A stretch of 45,126 bases of DNA from JAYPUG01 sp038117265 (GCA_038117265.1 JAYOFO010000014.1:1-45126), one strand, 5' to 3'; shown: positions 33,363-42,009, counted from the first letter of the stretch. Notes: generated by a model not told the origin, from the letters alone. Program-made: numbers and translations.

Positions 33363-33788
33363 ATGGCCAAGACGATCGAACACTGCCACTGGCCCGACGC
33401 GCCGGACATCTGGATGCCCTATGCGCCGGCGATCAAGGTGACGGGCGGCACGACCGTGTACCTGGCGGGCGTCACGGCGGCGCCCGTCTATCACTCGCAC
33501 CCGCACGTGCCCGAGGAGTTCGCCGCCATGCCCGACGACATGGAGGGCCAGGCGCGCGCGGTGCTCGAGAACTTGAAGAAGGGGCTCGACGCGGTCGGCG
33601 CGACCTTCGACGACATCGTCACGGCCGACCGGTTCCTGACCGATATGGAGGGTCAGGACGATCTGAACCGTGTGTGGGCCGATTATTTCGGCAACGCCAA
33701 GCCGGCCACCACGACGGTGCAGGTGGTGCGCCTGGCGACGGACCCGCGCTGCCTGCTCGAGGTCAACGCGATCGCGGTGATCGACTGA
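33363..33788 (+). CDS. Rid (YjgF/YER057c/UK114) family protein without deaminase residues
   Basis: This 141-residue protein has the Rid fold: VYLAGVTAAPVY, QARAVLENLKKGLDAVGATFDDIV and the C-terminal LLEVNAIAVID. True RidA enzymes hydrolyse reactive imines with an Arg in PARSCVEV and a Glu before AIA. Here the first segment is PATTTVQV (Thr116) and the second reads VNAIA (Asn135), so imine deaminase activity is unlikely. Such proteins are often linked to catabolic operons with other roles. ATG 33363 follows GGGAGGAATCC. It is divergent from the acyl-CoA ligase. Confidence 0.87.
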   Translation: MAKTIEHCHWPDAPDIWMPYAPAIKVTGGTTVYLAGVTAAPVYHSHPHVPEEFAAMPDDMEGQARAVLENLKKGLDAVGATFDDIVTADRFLTDMEGQDDLNRVWADYFGNAKPATTTVQVVRLATDPRCLLEVNAIAVID

Positions 33789-33791
33789 CGT

Positions 33792-33807
33792 CCGGGCGCC
33801 GGCCCGG
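33792..33807. terminator. Small hairpin between convergent genes
   Basis: CCGGGC (33792-33797) and GCCCGG (33802-33807) enclose a 4-base loop just past the Rid stop. No T tract follows, so termination would be weak. Confidence 0.3.
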
Positions 33808-33818
33808 CAGAAAGCCGG

Positions 33819-34169
33819 CTAGAACTCGGCGGCGAGCGCGTCCATGCAGGCGAAGGCCACGCGGCTGTTCGGCTCGCTCGAACCCGGCATGGTCGCCCAG
33901 CCGATGTCCATGAGCTTGCGGCTGCGGTCGAAGGTGCGGGCCTCTTTCAGCATCTGGATCGACGCCGTGAACTGCGGGTCCTCGCGCGACTGCGCGATGC
34001 AGATGGTGACCAGGGCGGCAACGACCTCGTCGCGCGCGTGGCTCACGGCCTGCTCGCGTGCCGAGGATTCCGACATCCAGCCGCCGGCGGAGAAGCCGGC
34101 AAAGGTCGCGAAGATGACGCCGGCGAAGGCGCCCACCAGGCCTGGTTTTGTCCAGACAGGAATTTTCAT
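33819..34169 (-). CDS. Hypothetical membrane-anchored protein
   Basis: This 116-residue protein has a hydrophobic segment near residues 10-30 (LVGAFAGVIFATFAGFSAGG), then a helical part with two cysteines (VTICIAQ and VAFACMDAL). It is probably anchored in the inner membrane with the rest outside the cytoplasm. Similar short proteins with GGW after the helix and an AxxxxCVxxF-type motif occur in alphaproteobacteria, but none has a known role. Its start lies at the edge of an AT-rich stretch and has no clear Shine-Dalgarno. Confidence 0.65.
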   Translation of the reverse strand: MKIPVWTKPGLVGAFAGVIFATFAGFSAGGWMSESSAREQAVSHARDEVVAALVTICIAQSREDPQFTASIQMLKEARTFDRSRKLMDIGWATMPGSSEPNSRVAFACMDALAAEF

Positions 34170-34317
34170 GATTATTTACTTTGTATGAAAATGCATCGAT
34201 TGGAATGCGAAAAATATAATAGGGTATATTTATTCATCCGGATGGAATTTCACCCATTTTTTTCATTTTTATTTGATTTTTCATGCCGCGCATTTCGCCT
34301 GTGCGGGCCTGACGGCG
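34170..34317. other. AT-rich intergenic island with a CATCCGGATG palindrome
   Basis: These 148 bases are far richer in A and T than the surroundings, with long T runs near 34254-34284. A perfect 10-base palindrome, CATCCGGATG, lies at 34235-34244. On the minus strand this is both the end of the MFS gene and the promoter region of the hypothetical gene at 33819-34169. I see no coding sequence. Confidence 0.5.
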
Positions 34318-35676
34318 CTATATCGGACGGCTCGGCGGGGCGTCCCGGTATTTGGCGATCAGCTCGTCGGGATCCAGCGAATCCACCAGGCGCAGCTTGG
34401 GAAACAGCCAGGCGAAGCTCGCCGCGACGGCGACCGTCGCCGCCCCGCCCACGACCACGGCGGGCACCGTGCCCCACCAGTGGGCGGTGACGCCGGACTC
34501 GAATTCGCCCAGCTCGTTCGACGCCCCGATAAACACCGCCGTCACGGCGCTGACCCGCCCGCGCATCTCGTCGGGCGTGATGATCTGCACCAGGTTCTGG
34601 CGCACGAAGACGCTGATCGCGTCGGCCAGCCCCATCACCATCAGCGCGCCGAGCGACAGCCAGAAGATCTCGGACAGGCCGAACACAATGACGCCCAGCC
34701 CGAAGGTGCCGACCGCGCACAGCAGCTTCACCCCGGCGCGCCGGGTGATCGGGTTCTGGGTCATGTAGAGCGCGCCGAGGAACGAGCCGGCGGTGAAGGC
34801 CGAGCGGAGCAGCCCGAACCCCTCTGCCCCCACCCCGAGGATGTCCTTGGCATAGACCGGCAGCAGCGCGATGGCGCCGCCGAACAGCACGGCGAACAGG
34901 TCGAGACCGATGGCCCCGAAAATCACCTGGCGCGAGGCGATGAACCGGAACCCGCCGAGGATGTTCTCGATGTTGATGGGGGCCGTGCTGACCACCTGCA
35001 CCGGCCGGCGGACCATCGCGGCCAGCGTTGTGGCCAGCACGAACACCGCGACCGAGAGGATGTAGACCGCCAGCTCGTCCTCGCCGCGCGCCGCGCCCCA
35101 GGCGATCAGCAGGCCCGAGATCGTCGGCCCGAAGATGCGCGCCATCTGGAAGCCCGAGGCCGACCAGGCGATGGCGTTGGCCAGGTCTTCCTTGGGCACC
35201 AGGTTCGGCACGATCGCCATCTGGGCCGGCGCCTGGAACGCTCGGGCGACACCGAACGGGACGAGGACGGCGAGGATGGTGCCGAAGTCGAGCGCGCCGC
35301 TCCAGGTTCCCCACAGCAGGGTGGCGGCGCACACGGTCTGCAGCGCCACGCAGCCGAGGATGATGCGCATGCGCGGCAGCCGGTCGGCCGCGACGCCCGA
35401 CACCAGGAACAGCAGCGCGAAGGGCGCGAACTGGGCGAAGCCGATGAGGCCGAGGTTCAGCTCGCTGGCGGTCAGGCGATAGACCTGCCAGCCGACCGTG
35501 GTGATCAGCATCTCGGTCGCCAGGATGCCGCACACGCGGGTTGCCCAGAAGTAGCGGAAGTCGCGGTGGCGGAAGGCGCGCATGCCCGCCAGCTCGCTGC
35601 GCCCACCGGGCGACGGTACGGACCCGGATGCGGGCCCGCCGGCGGGTCCGGGCGCGGGAGGTTCGGTGGCGGACAT
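34318..35676 (-). CDS. MFS exporter (EntS/MFS_3-like)
   Basis: This 452-residue inner-membrane protein has about 12 hydrophobic segments. It starts with a Pro/Gly-rich tail, then FRYFWATRVCGILATEM and SGVAADRLPRMRIILG, the motif A of the MFS_3 group that includes the enterobactin exporter EntS. The second half has LPVYAKDILGVG and ITPDEMRGRVSAV, also typical. Substrate is unknown. It is divergent from the sugar-acid dehydratase gene across a 130-base gap. Confidence 0.87.
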   Translation of the reverse strand: MSATEPPAPGPAGGPASGSVPSPGGRSELAGMRAFRHRDFRYFWATRVCGILATEMLITTVGWQVYRLTASELNLGLIGFAQFAPFALLFLVSGVAADRLPRMRIILGCVALQTVCAATLLWGTWSGALDFGTILAVLVPFGVARAFQAPAQMAIVPNLVPKEDLANAIAWSASGFQMARIFGPTISGLLIAWGAARGEDELAVYILSVAVFVLATTLAAMVRRPVQVVSTAPINIENILGGFRFIASRQVIFGAIGLDLFAVLFGGAIALLPVYAKDILGVGAEGFGLLRSAFTAGSFLGALYMTQNPITRRAGVKLLCAVGTFGLGVIVFGLSEIFWLSLGALMVMGLADAISVFVRQNLVQIITPDEMRGRVSAVTAVFIGASNELGEFESGVTAHWWGTVPAVVVGGAATVAVAASFAWLFPKLRLVDSLDPDELIAKYRDAPPSRPI

Positions 35677-35806
35677 CTGGCCTTGCGGAAAGGGGGTCGG
35701 CCGCGACGGCGGCTGCGGCCTACCTAGACGCGCGGCTTTGCCGTGTCAAAGACCGCGTGTGCCCGCTATCCTTCCCGCAGCCCCGCCACCGATAGCGACC
35801 CGTCCG

Positions 35807-37537
35807 ATGACCAAGCCCCGCAAGACCGTCTCCGAGCTCCGCAGCCAGCGCTGGCTGGCGGGCGAGAGCATGCGCGCCTTCAGCCATCGCGGCCGGATGC
35901 GCCAGCTCGCCTTCTCGCCGGAGGATTTCGACGGCCGCCCGGTGATCGGCATCGTCAACACCTGGTCCGACCTCAACACCTGCCACGGCCACTTCCCCGA
36001 GCGGGTGCAGCAGATCAAGCGCGGCGTCTATCAGGCCGGCGGCTTCCCGGTGGAGATGCCGGCGATCACGCTGGGCGAGATCATGATGAAGCCGACCACC
36101 ATGCTCTACCGCAACCTGCTGGCGATGGAGGCGGAGGAGCTGATCCGCTCCTACCCGGTCGACGGGGCGGTGCTGATGGGCGGTTGCGACAAGACCACGC
36201 CGTCGCTCATCATGGGCGCGACCTCGGCGGGCCTGCCGGCCATCTACATGCCCGCCGGCCCCATGCTGCGCGGCTTCTGGAACGGCCAGACCCTGGGCAG
36301 CGGCACCGACCACTGGAAGTATTACGCCGAGTTCCGGGCCGGGAACGTCGAGGCGGCCGTCGTCGACGAGGTGCTGGCGGGCGCCTCGCGCTCGGCCGGC
36401 ACCTGCATGACCATGGGCACCGCCGCGACCATGATGTCGCTCGCCGAGACCTTGGGCATGACCCTGCCGGGCGCGTCGTCCATCCCCGCGGCGGATTCCA
36501 ACCACGGCGTGATGGCCGCGGCGACGGGCCGGCGCATCGTCGAGATGGTGTGGGAGGATTTGACGCCCGCCGACATCCTGACCCAGGCCGCCTTCGACAA
36601 CGCGATCACCGTGGACATGGCGATCGGCGGCTCGACCAACGCGATCATCCACCTGGTGGCGATGGCCGGGCGCGCGGGCGTCGAGCTGCCGCTGGCGCGC
36701 TTCGACGAGATCTCCCGGCGCACGCCGTGGCTGGCCAACATCCGGCCCTCGGGCGAATACCTGATGGAGGATTTCTATTACGCCGGCGGGCTGCGCGCCC
36801 TGATGCGCCAGCTCGACGACCTGCTCGACGGCGCGGCGATGACCGTGGCGGGCACCCCCATCGGCGAGAGCTGGGCCGATGCGCCGCTGCACAACGAGGA
36901 CGTCATCCGCCCGCGCGCCAATCCGCTGGGCCCCGACGGCGGAACGGTGATCCTGAAGGGCTCGCTCGCCCCCGACGGCGCGGTGATCAAGCAGACGGCG
37001 GCCGACCCGTCGCTGCTCAAGCACAGCGGCCCCGCGGTGGTGTTCGCCGACCGGGCCGATCTGGATGCGCGGATCGACGACCCCGGCCTGCCGGTGACGG
37101 CGGATTCCGTTCTGGTGCTGCAGAATGCCGGGCCTGTCGGCGCGCCGGGCATGCCCGAATGGGGCCAGCTGCCGATCCCGAAGAAGCTGCTCGAGGCCGG
37201 CGTGCGCGACATGGTGCGCATCTCGGACGCGCGCATGTCGGGGACCAGCTTCGGCACGTGCGTGCTGCATGTCGCGCCCGAGGCCCATGTCGGCGGGCCG
37301 CTGGCGCTGGTGTGCGACGGCGACATGGTCACCCTGGACGTGGCCGAACGCCGCCTCGACCTCGAGGTGAGCGAAGAGGAACTCGCCAAGCGCCGCGCCG
37401 AATGGACCCCGCGCAAGCAGATTCCGGAGCGCGGCTATGTCTCGATGTATGCCGCCCACGTGACCCAGGCGAACCGGGGCTGCGACTTCGACTTCCTGCA
37501 CGCCGGCCCGGCGATCCCCGAGCCAGAGATTTTCTGA
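35807..37537 (+). CDS. IlvD/Edd-family dehydratase (sugar-acid dehydratase type)
   Basis: This 576-residue Fe-S enzyme removes water from dihydroxy acids. The three cluster cysteines are Cys59 (NTCHGH), Cys127 (GGCDKT) and Cys200 (AGTC), and ISDARMSGTSFGTC lies near the C-terminus. Length, the N-terminal LRSQRWLAG and the KPTTMLYRN segment match the arabonate/xylonate dehydratase branch rather than biosynthetic IlvD. ATG 35807 is preferred because similarity starts there, though it has no strong ribosome site; the frame is open back to 35582. It likely serves sugar-acid breakdown. Confidence 0.9.
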   Translation: MTKPRKTVSELRSQRWLAGESMRAFSHRGRMRQLAFSPEDFDGRPVIGIVNTWSDLNTCHGHFPERVQQIKRGVYQAGGFPVEMPAITLGEIMMKPTTMLYRNLLAMEAEELIRSYPVDGAVLMGGCDKTTPSLIMGATSAGLPAIYMPAGPMLRGFWNGQTLGSGTDHWKYYAEFRAGNVEAAVVDEVLAGASRSAGTCMTMGTAATMMSLAETLGMTLPGASSIPAADSNHGVMAAATGRRIVEMVWEDLTPADILTQAAFDNAITVDMAIGGSTNAIIHLVAMAGRAGVELPLARFDEISRRTPWLANIRPSGEYLMEDFYYAGGLRALMRQLDDLLDGAAMTVAGTPIGESWADAPLHNEDVIRPRANPLGPDGGTVILKGSLAPDGAVIKQTAADPSLLKHSGPAVVFADRADLDARIDDPGLPVTADSVLVLQNAGPVGAPGMPEWGQLPIPKKLLEAGVRDMVRISDARMSGTSFGTCVLHVAPEAHVGGPLALVCDGDMVTLDVAERRLDLEVSEEELAKRRAEWTPRKQIPERGYVSMYAAHVTQANRGCDFDFLHAGPAIPEPEIF

Positions 37538-37543
37538 CGATCT

Positions 37544-38002
37544 TTAGCGTTCTTTGAATATTGAGATCAGTTTGGCCTCGTCGAGATATTCGCCGAGCTT
37601 TGCCATTTCTGCGACCACCGTTGGGTCTGACATGAGTGATTTCATGGCGACTTCTCCCAGGATGCTGAAGGCGGCTTCAAAGGCGCTTTCTCCCTCGAAT
37701 TGGACGGCATCCTTTGATTCGTTCCGGCATCGCACGGTGAGCAATTCCTCGACAAGGTTCGCTGCATGCTTGGTTTCTGATGAGCGTCTATTAGCCGAAA
37801 TACCCGTCATGCCCTTTACGCCTGGATGGATCGCGATGGTGGCAACGATCCAGCGCACGAGATCGACTCGGTCGGTCTCGGAAGTCGCGCGCACCAGGCA
37901 TCGAGCCATATCGTCCGTGAAGGGACCGGCGATAGAAGAATCCGAGTATGCAACGAAAGTCGTCGCAGATATTGTTAGAACCGCCAAGTAACTGCGTATC
38001 AT
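37544..38002 (-). CDS. Exported hypothetical protein of lower GC content
   Basis: This 152-residue protein has a signal peptide (MIRSYLAVLTISATTFVAYS, with likely cleavage around SIA-G). The mature part has FTDDMARCLVRATSETD followed by LVRWIVATIAIHP, a pattern I have seen in small exported alphaproteobacterial and sphingomonad proteins of unknown role. Base composition is visibly less GC-rich than its neighbours. It converges on the dehydratase, with 6 bases between stops, and stands alone on its strand. Confidence 0.65.
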   Translation of the reverse strand: MIRSYLAVLTISATTFVAYSDSSIAGPFTDDMARCLVRATSETDRVDLVRWIVATIAIHPGVKGMTGISANRRSSETKHAANLVEELLTVRCRNESKDAVQFEGESAFEAAFSILGEVAMKSLMSDPTVVAEMAKLGEYLDEAKLISIFKER

Positions 38003-38097
38003 CCGAGGGCTCTTTATAGACGTTATGAAAGTATAGTCTTAACGATAACACAGCGAATACAGGGTCTGGTCCGGCAAAATCGCGCCTATCCCGCCCT

Positions 38098-39369
38098 CTA
38101 CCCAGCCGCCGCGACAATCTCGCGGAACTCGTCGTCGGTGACCTGCCGGCGCACGGCCTGGATCTTCTCGCGCAGCTTGGCGACCACCGCCGGCTCGTTG
38201 CCCTCGGCGATCGCCACGCCCAGCTCGTCGGCCTTGGCGCGCACGGCCCACGGGCCCGAATAGTGGCCCAGGAGGTTGTGCTGGGTGTTCCCGAAGACCC
38301 CCGGCTTCATGCAGAGATACGACCAGAACCCTTCTTCCGTCGGCGGCACGCAATAGTGCACCTCGACCAGGTGGGAGAACGCCGTCTTGCCCACGAAGGG
38401 CATGGTGTCGGGCATCGGCCAGGGCATGGTCTCGGCGACCAGCTGTGACAGCTCCGTCAGCTTCTCCAGCTTGATGCCGCAATCGATGCCGTAATAGAGC
38501 TGGATCACCGAGGCGACCTCGGCGAAGCAGGCGATGTGGGCGCGCTCGCCCAGCCCGTTGACGCAGGCGTCGATGATGTCGGCGCCGCCCTCGAGCCCGG
38601 CATAGAGCGCGGCGGCGGCCATGCCGATGTCGTTGTGGGTGTGCAGCGCGATCTCGGTGCCCGGCAGGCGGCGCTTCATCTCGCGCACCACGTAGGTATA
38701 GACCCGGTAGATCGCCATGCCGTTGATGTCGTCGAGGCGGATCATGTCGGCGCCGGCCTCCACGAGCTTGCCGCAGACCTCAGCCAGCCGGTCGATGGGG
38801 ATGCGCGTGCAGTCCTGGATCAGGCAGCCGACCTTGCGGTCGGGCCCGGCCTTGGCGCGGGCATAGGCGACCGAGCCCATGGCCCGGTCGATCGCCTCCT
38901 CGATGGTGATGCGTGCGCCGGCCATGGATTCGAACAGGCACATCTGGTGCTCGGAGAAGGAGAAGCAGAGCGACGCGTAGTCGGCGCCGTGGTCGTAGTT
39001 CAGATCGACCTCGGGCTTGGCCAGCTCGGGGTTGAGCACGGCCGTGGGGTGGACCAACGCGTCGATCAGCATGTGCGGGTGGCGCTTCTTGACTTCGGCC
39101 ATCTCCTGCGGGTCGTCATGGTGCATCTGCACCATCGACACGCCGGTCTCGGCCAGCTTGTCGGCGATCCGCAAGACCTGGTCGCGGGTCAGCGACACGC
39201 CGGGCAGCTGCCGGCCTTCGCGGAGCGTGATGTCGCAGAGCTGCACGTTGTCGGGCAGGGTCATCTGGCTGCGAATCTCGTCGGCGAAGCAGTGCTGCGA
39301 GATGCGCCAGAGGTCGGTGGTGGCCTCGAGCCTGTCGTTGACCGGGTAACCGGGTGCGAAACCGGGCAT
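38098..39369 (-). CDS. DRE-TIM metallolyase / carboligase (HMGL-like, IPMS/homocitrate synthase-type)
   Basis: This 423-residue TIM-barrel enzyme belongs to the pyruvate-carboxyltransferase superfamily. The catalytic DxTLRxG motif is DITLREGRQ (46-54, with Arg50 and Glu51), and the metal-binding HTHND is at 243-247. NGLGERAHIACFAEV is the equivalent of the LGERAGN segment, and the C-terminal part has LLGHYSG, echoing the LGxHSG of isopropylmalate and homocitrate synthases. It therefore probably does a Claisen condensation or its reverse. The reaction is not readable. ATG 39369 follows GGGGAGGA. It is divergent from an SDR gene. Confidence 0.85.
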   Translation of the reverse strand: MPGFAPGYPVNDRLEATTDLWRISQHCFADEIRSQMTLPDNVQLCDITLREGRQLPGVSLTRDQVLRIADKLAETGVSMVQMHHDDPQEMAEVKKRHPHMLIDALVHPTAVLNPELAKPEVDLNYDHGADYASLCFSFSEHQMCLFESMAGARITIEEAIDRAMGSVAYARAKAGPDRKVGCLIQDCTRIPIDRLAEVCGKLVEAGADMIRLDDINGMAIYRVYTYVVREMKRRLPGTEIALHTHNDIGMAAAALYAGLEGGADIIDACVNGLGERAHIACFAEVASVIQLYYGIDCGIKLEKLTELSQLVAETMPWPMPDTMPFVGKTAFSHLVEVHYCVPPTEEGFWSYLCMKPGVFGNTQHNLLGHYSGPWAVRAKADELGVAIAEGNEPAVVAKLREKIQAVRRQVTDDEFREIVAAAG

Positions 39370-39458
39370 GTCGTCCTCCCCTGAAAGATCGTTTCGGGAA
39401 GTCTAACCGAGGCCCGTCACGTGGCATAATCGCCGCAACGATTTCGGGGGAGGGGTCC

Positions 39459-40367
39459 ATGAAAATCTTCGTCACCGGCGCGACCGGCTATATCGGCGGC
39501 ACCGTCGCGGCCAAGCTGCTGCAGGCCGGCCACCGGGTTTCGGGGCTCGCGCGCAACGCCGAGCGGGCCGCGCTGCTGGAGGCGCGGGGCATCTCGCCGG
39601 TGATCGGCACGCTGGACGATCTCGACGTGCTGGCCGACGTGGCGAGGGCCGCCGACGCCACCGCCAACACCGCCAACGCCGACCACCCGTTCGCCGCACG
39701 CGCGCTGGTCGAGGCGCTGGAGGGCTCGGGCAAGACGCTGCTACACACCAGCGGCACCACCATTATTGCCGACAACGCCAACGGCCAGCCCTCCGACGCG
39801 GTCTTCAACGAGGACATGCCGCGTGGCCCGCTACCCGAGAAGGCCTCGCGCATCGCCACCGACCGGCTGGTCATGGCGTCGGCCGGCCGGCGGGTGCGCG
39901 CGGTTGTGCTGTGCCCCAGCCTGGTCTATGGCGGCGGGCTCGGCGACACCCGCCACAGCCCGCAGATCCCCACCTTCATCGCGACGGCCAAGGCCGCGGG
40001 CGTCCCGCGCCATATCGGGCCGGGCCTGAACGTCTGGTCGAACGTGCATGTCGAGGATTGCGCCGACGCCTATCTCGCCGCGCTGGAGCGCGGGCCTGCG
40101 GGCGCGTTCTATTACCTGGAGGGCGGCGAGGACAGCATGCTGGATGCGAACCGGGCCGTGGGCCGGATGCTCGGGCTCGGCGAGGCGACCCAGGCCATGA
40201 CCCTGGCCGAGGCGATCCGCGAGTGGAACGTGCCGATGGCCCACGCCATGGGCTCGAACGTGCGGGTGTGCGCCGACAAGGCGCGCGCGATGCTCGGCTG
40301 GTCGCCGTCGCGCCCGGCGATGCTGGACGATATCGAGGGTGGGTCGTATCGCGAGTCGGGCGGCTGA
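39459..40367 (+). CDS. Atypical extended SDR / NAD-dependent epimerase-like protein
   Basis: This 302-residue protein has the Rossmann start MKIFVTGATGYIGG (GATGYIG at 7-13) and the later segments VVLCPSLVYGGG and NVWSNVHVEDCADAYL of extended SDRs. The usual YxxxK catalytic pair is missing: the region reads PEKASRIATDRLVMAS. It may be an atypical SDR that binds nucleotide with a different chemistry. ATG 39459 follows a purine-rich GGGGGAGGGG ribosome site. It is divergent from the DRE-TIM gene and convergent with the CBS gene. Confidence 0.85.
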   Translation: MKIFVTGATGYIGGTVAAKLLQAGHRVSGLARNAERAALLEARGISPVIGTLDDLDVLADVARAADATANTANADHPFAARALVEALEGSGKTLLHTSGTTIIADNANGQPSDAVFNEDMPRGPLPEKASRIATDRLVMASAGRRVRAVVLCPSLVYGGGLGDTRHSPQIPTFIATAKAAGVPRHIGPGLNVWSNVHVEDCADAYLAALERGPAGAFYYLEGGEDSMLDANRAVGRMLGLGEATQAMTLAEAIREWNVPMAHAMGSNVRVCADKARAMLGWSPSRPAMLDDIEGGSYRESGG

Positions 40368-40399
40368 ATCCGCGTGCGTGCCCTCGGCCGTACCGGGCC

Positions 40400-41086
40400 T
40401 CAGTAGGGCTGCAACACCGTACGGTAGTCCTTCATGTCGACGACATGCGCCAGCGCCCGAATCCGGTCGCGCGACGGCGCGTGCGCCGATTCCTCCTCGA
40501 CGGTGCCGTACAGCGAGACGATGCCGCCGCTCACGATCACCGTGGTGAGCCAGGGGCTCGTTCCCTTTATCGATTCCAGCGCCTCGATCACCGCGTAGCG
40601 GATCTCCTCGTCGTCGGCCGCCGCGGGCGCCGCCGCGCCGTCCGGCCGCGCCGCCAGCGCGCGGACGATGTTCGCCCGGCTCACGACGCCGACCAGCCGG
40701 TCGCCGCGCAGCACCAACAGGCGCTTGACGTTGTTGCTCTCGAGCGTGTCGGCGATCTCACCCAGGGATGCGTCTTCGGAAACGCTCAAGACGTCGCGGG
40801 TCATGATGTCGCGCGCGCGCATCCCGTGCTCCTTGCGCTCGAAATCGGCAAGCGCGGACCTGTCCGTGATCAGGTTCAGCCAGGAAAAGCGCGTCCGGTA
40901 ACGCTCGGTCCCGAGCTCCTGGCGGTGCAGGAGGTCGCCCTCGCTGACGATGCCGACCACCTTGCCATGGTCGACCACGGGCACGGCGCTGATGCCTTTC
41001 TCGGCCAGAAGGGCAGCGACGGTCCGCACCGGCGCGTCCAGTGGAACCGTAAATACTTCGTTTGGCAAGATGTTTCTGCATTTCAT
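40400..41086 (-). CDS. CBS-domain pair plus BON-domain protein
   Basis: This 228-residue protein has two CBS domains (about 1-60 with ISAVPVVDHGKVVGIVSEGDLL, in part AVPVVDHGKVVGIVSEGDL, and 90-150 with KRLLVLRGDRLVGVVSRANI) and a C-terminal BON domain (about 160-225, VIVSGGIVSLYG). CBS pairs bind adenosine nucleotides and sense energy state; BON domains bind membranes or other ligands. A perfect FNR-type box and a plausible -10 lie upstream, so expression may rise under low oxygen. The ribosome site before ATG 41086 is weak. Confidence 0.88.
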   Translation of the reverse strand: MKCRNILPNEVFTVPLDAPVRTVAALLAEKGISAVPVVDHGKVVGIVSEGDLLHRQELGTERYRTRFSWLNLITDRSALADFERKEHGMRARDIMTRDVLSVSEDASLGEIADTLESNNVKRLLVLRGDRLVGVVSRANIVRALAARPDGAAAPAAADDEEIRYAVIEALESIKGTSPWLTTVIVSGGIVSLYGTVEEESAHAPSRDRIRALAHVVDMKDYRTVLQPY

Positions 41087-41129
41087 TCTCGTTATCCATG
41101 ATCAATGAAAATAGATAATTCGTATACCG

Positions 41130-41170
41130 AGAATAAGTACCGAAATCAGTCCGGCCTTGATTCAGATCAA
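41130..41170 (-). promoter_or_regulatory. FNR/CRP-family box and -10 element for the CBS gene
   Basis: TTGATTCAGATCAA at 41157-41170 is a perfect TTGAT-N4-ATCAA box for FNR/Anr/FixK regulators. On the minus strand TATTCT (41135-41130) lies about 31 bases from the box centre, which places the box near -41.5 as in class II activated promoters. The CBS-BON gene starts 44 bases further on. No other gene on the minus strand uses this promoter. Confidence 0.75.
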
Positions 41171-41250
41171 TTTGTTGTTGCCAACATCCGATAGGATGGT
41201 TTCTGTCGGGCGTGTTCCGCGTGCCCGCGTGCGGCACGCGCTGTGGCGAA

Positions 41251-42009
41251 TCAAGGACCCGACGGCTTCTCGGCCCGTATCTCGAAATGCGCGGGGCTGT
41301 TGGGATCGGAGTTGATCCGCGAACGGGCATAGGCGATCGAGAACCCGGCGCCCTCCAGCAGGCGCACTATCTCGTCGCGTGCATAGAGCCGGATCGTCGG
41401 GATGAACAGGTAGCGGCTCTTCGCCTCGAAGTTGGCCGCGTCCACGCGGGTTCCCGCGAGGACGTAACGCAGGCGGGCGACATATTTCAGCGCGTGGATC
41501 GCGAACCCCAGGCCACATCGGCGCAGGATTCGCAGCACCGTGTAGAGCAGGGCGCTGAACGCCGTCCGCTCCGTCAGGCTGATATAGAGCGTGCCGCCGG
41601 GACGCAGCGCGCGATGGAGGTCGGCCAGGAACGGCTCGATGGGCCGCGAGAGGAGTTCGATCACCGTGTCCGACCAGATCAGGTCGTAACGGTCGGGCGG
41701 GACGCTGGCGGTGTCGAGGTCGGCGCGTTCGAACGACAGCTGTTCCAGGTGCCCGTAGGCGTGGCGGCCATGGGCGATGTTGCCGGCGCCGATGTCCACG
41801 GCGTGGACCGTGCGGGCGCCGTTCTCGGCCAGGAAGGCCGCGACCTCTCCCGCGCCGCAGCCGAGGTCGAGGACGTCCTTTCCGGCATAGTCGGCGCTGG
41901 CGAGGTTCCGCTCGATCGTGGCGCGGATATAGGCCGGATCGTTGAAGTAGACGATGTCGTCGTAGAACGACTCGTTCGCGTCGGGGCCGTTCGGCGCGCC
42001 GTCGGTCAT
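41251..42009 (-). CDS. SAM-dependent methyltransferase (class I)
   Basis: This 252-residue protein has the SAM-binding motif I at 46-60 (VLDLGCGAGEVAAFL), motif II with VHAVDIG, and the post-motif segment LRPGGTLYISL. It resembles UbiG-type enzymes, but its place in a glycan-like membrane cluster suggests an O-methylation of a sugar or lipid. Its start overlaps the stop of the YfhO-like gene by ATGA, so the two are coupled. Substrate unknown. Confidence 0.85.
   Translation of the reverse strand: MTDGAPNGPDANESFYDDIVYFNDPAYIRATIERNLASADYAGKDVLDLGCGAGEVAAFLAENGARTVHAVDIGAGNIAHGRHAYGHLEQLSFERADLDTASVPPDRYDLIWSDTVIELLSRPIEPFLADLHRALRPGGTLYISLTERTAFSALLYTVLRILRRCGLGFAIHALKYVARLRYVLAGTRVDAANFEAKSRYLFIPTIRLYARDEIVRLLEGAGFSIAYARSRINSDPNSPAHFEIRAEKPSGP

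Noticed and set aside
35720..37501. 593-residue minus-strand open frame opposite the IlvD/Edd gene
   Set aside because: The plus-strand frame has all three cluster cysteines and full-length similarity, so the opposite frame is a shadow.
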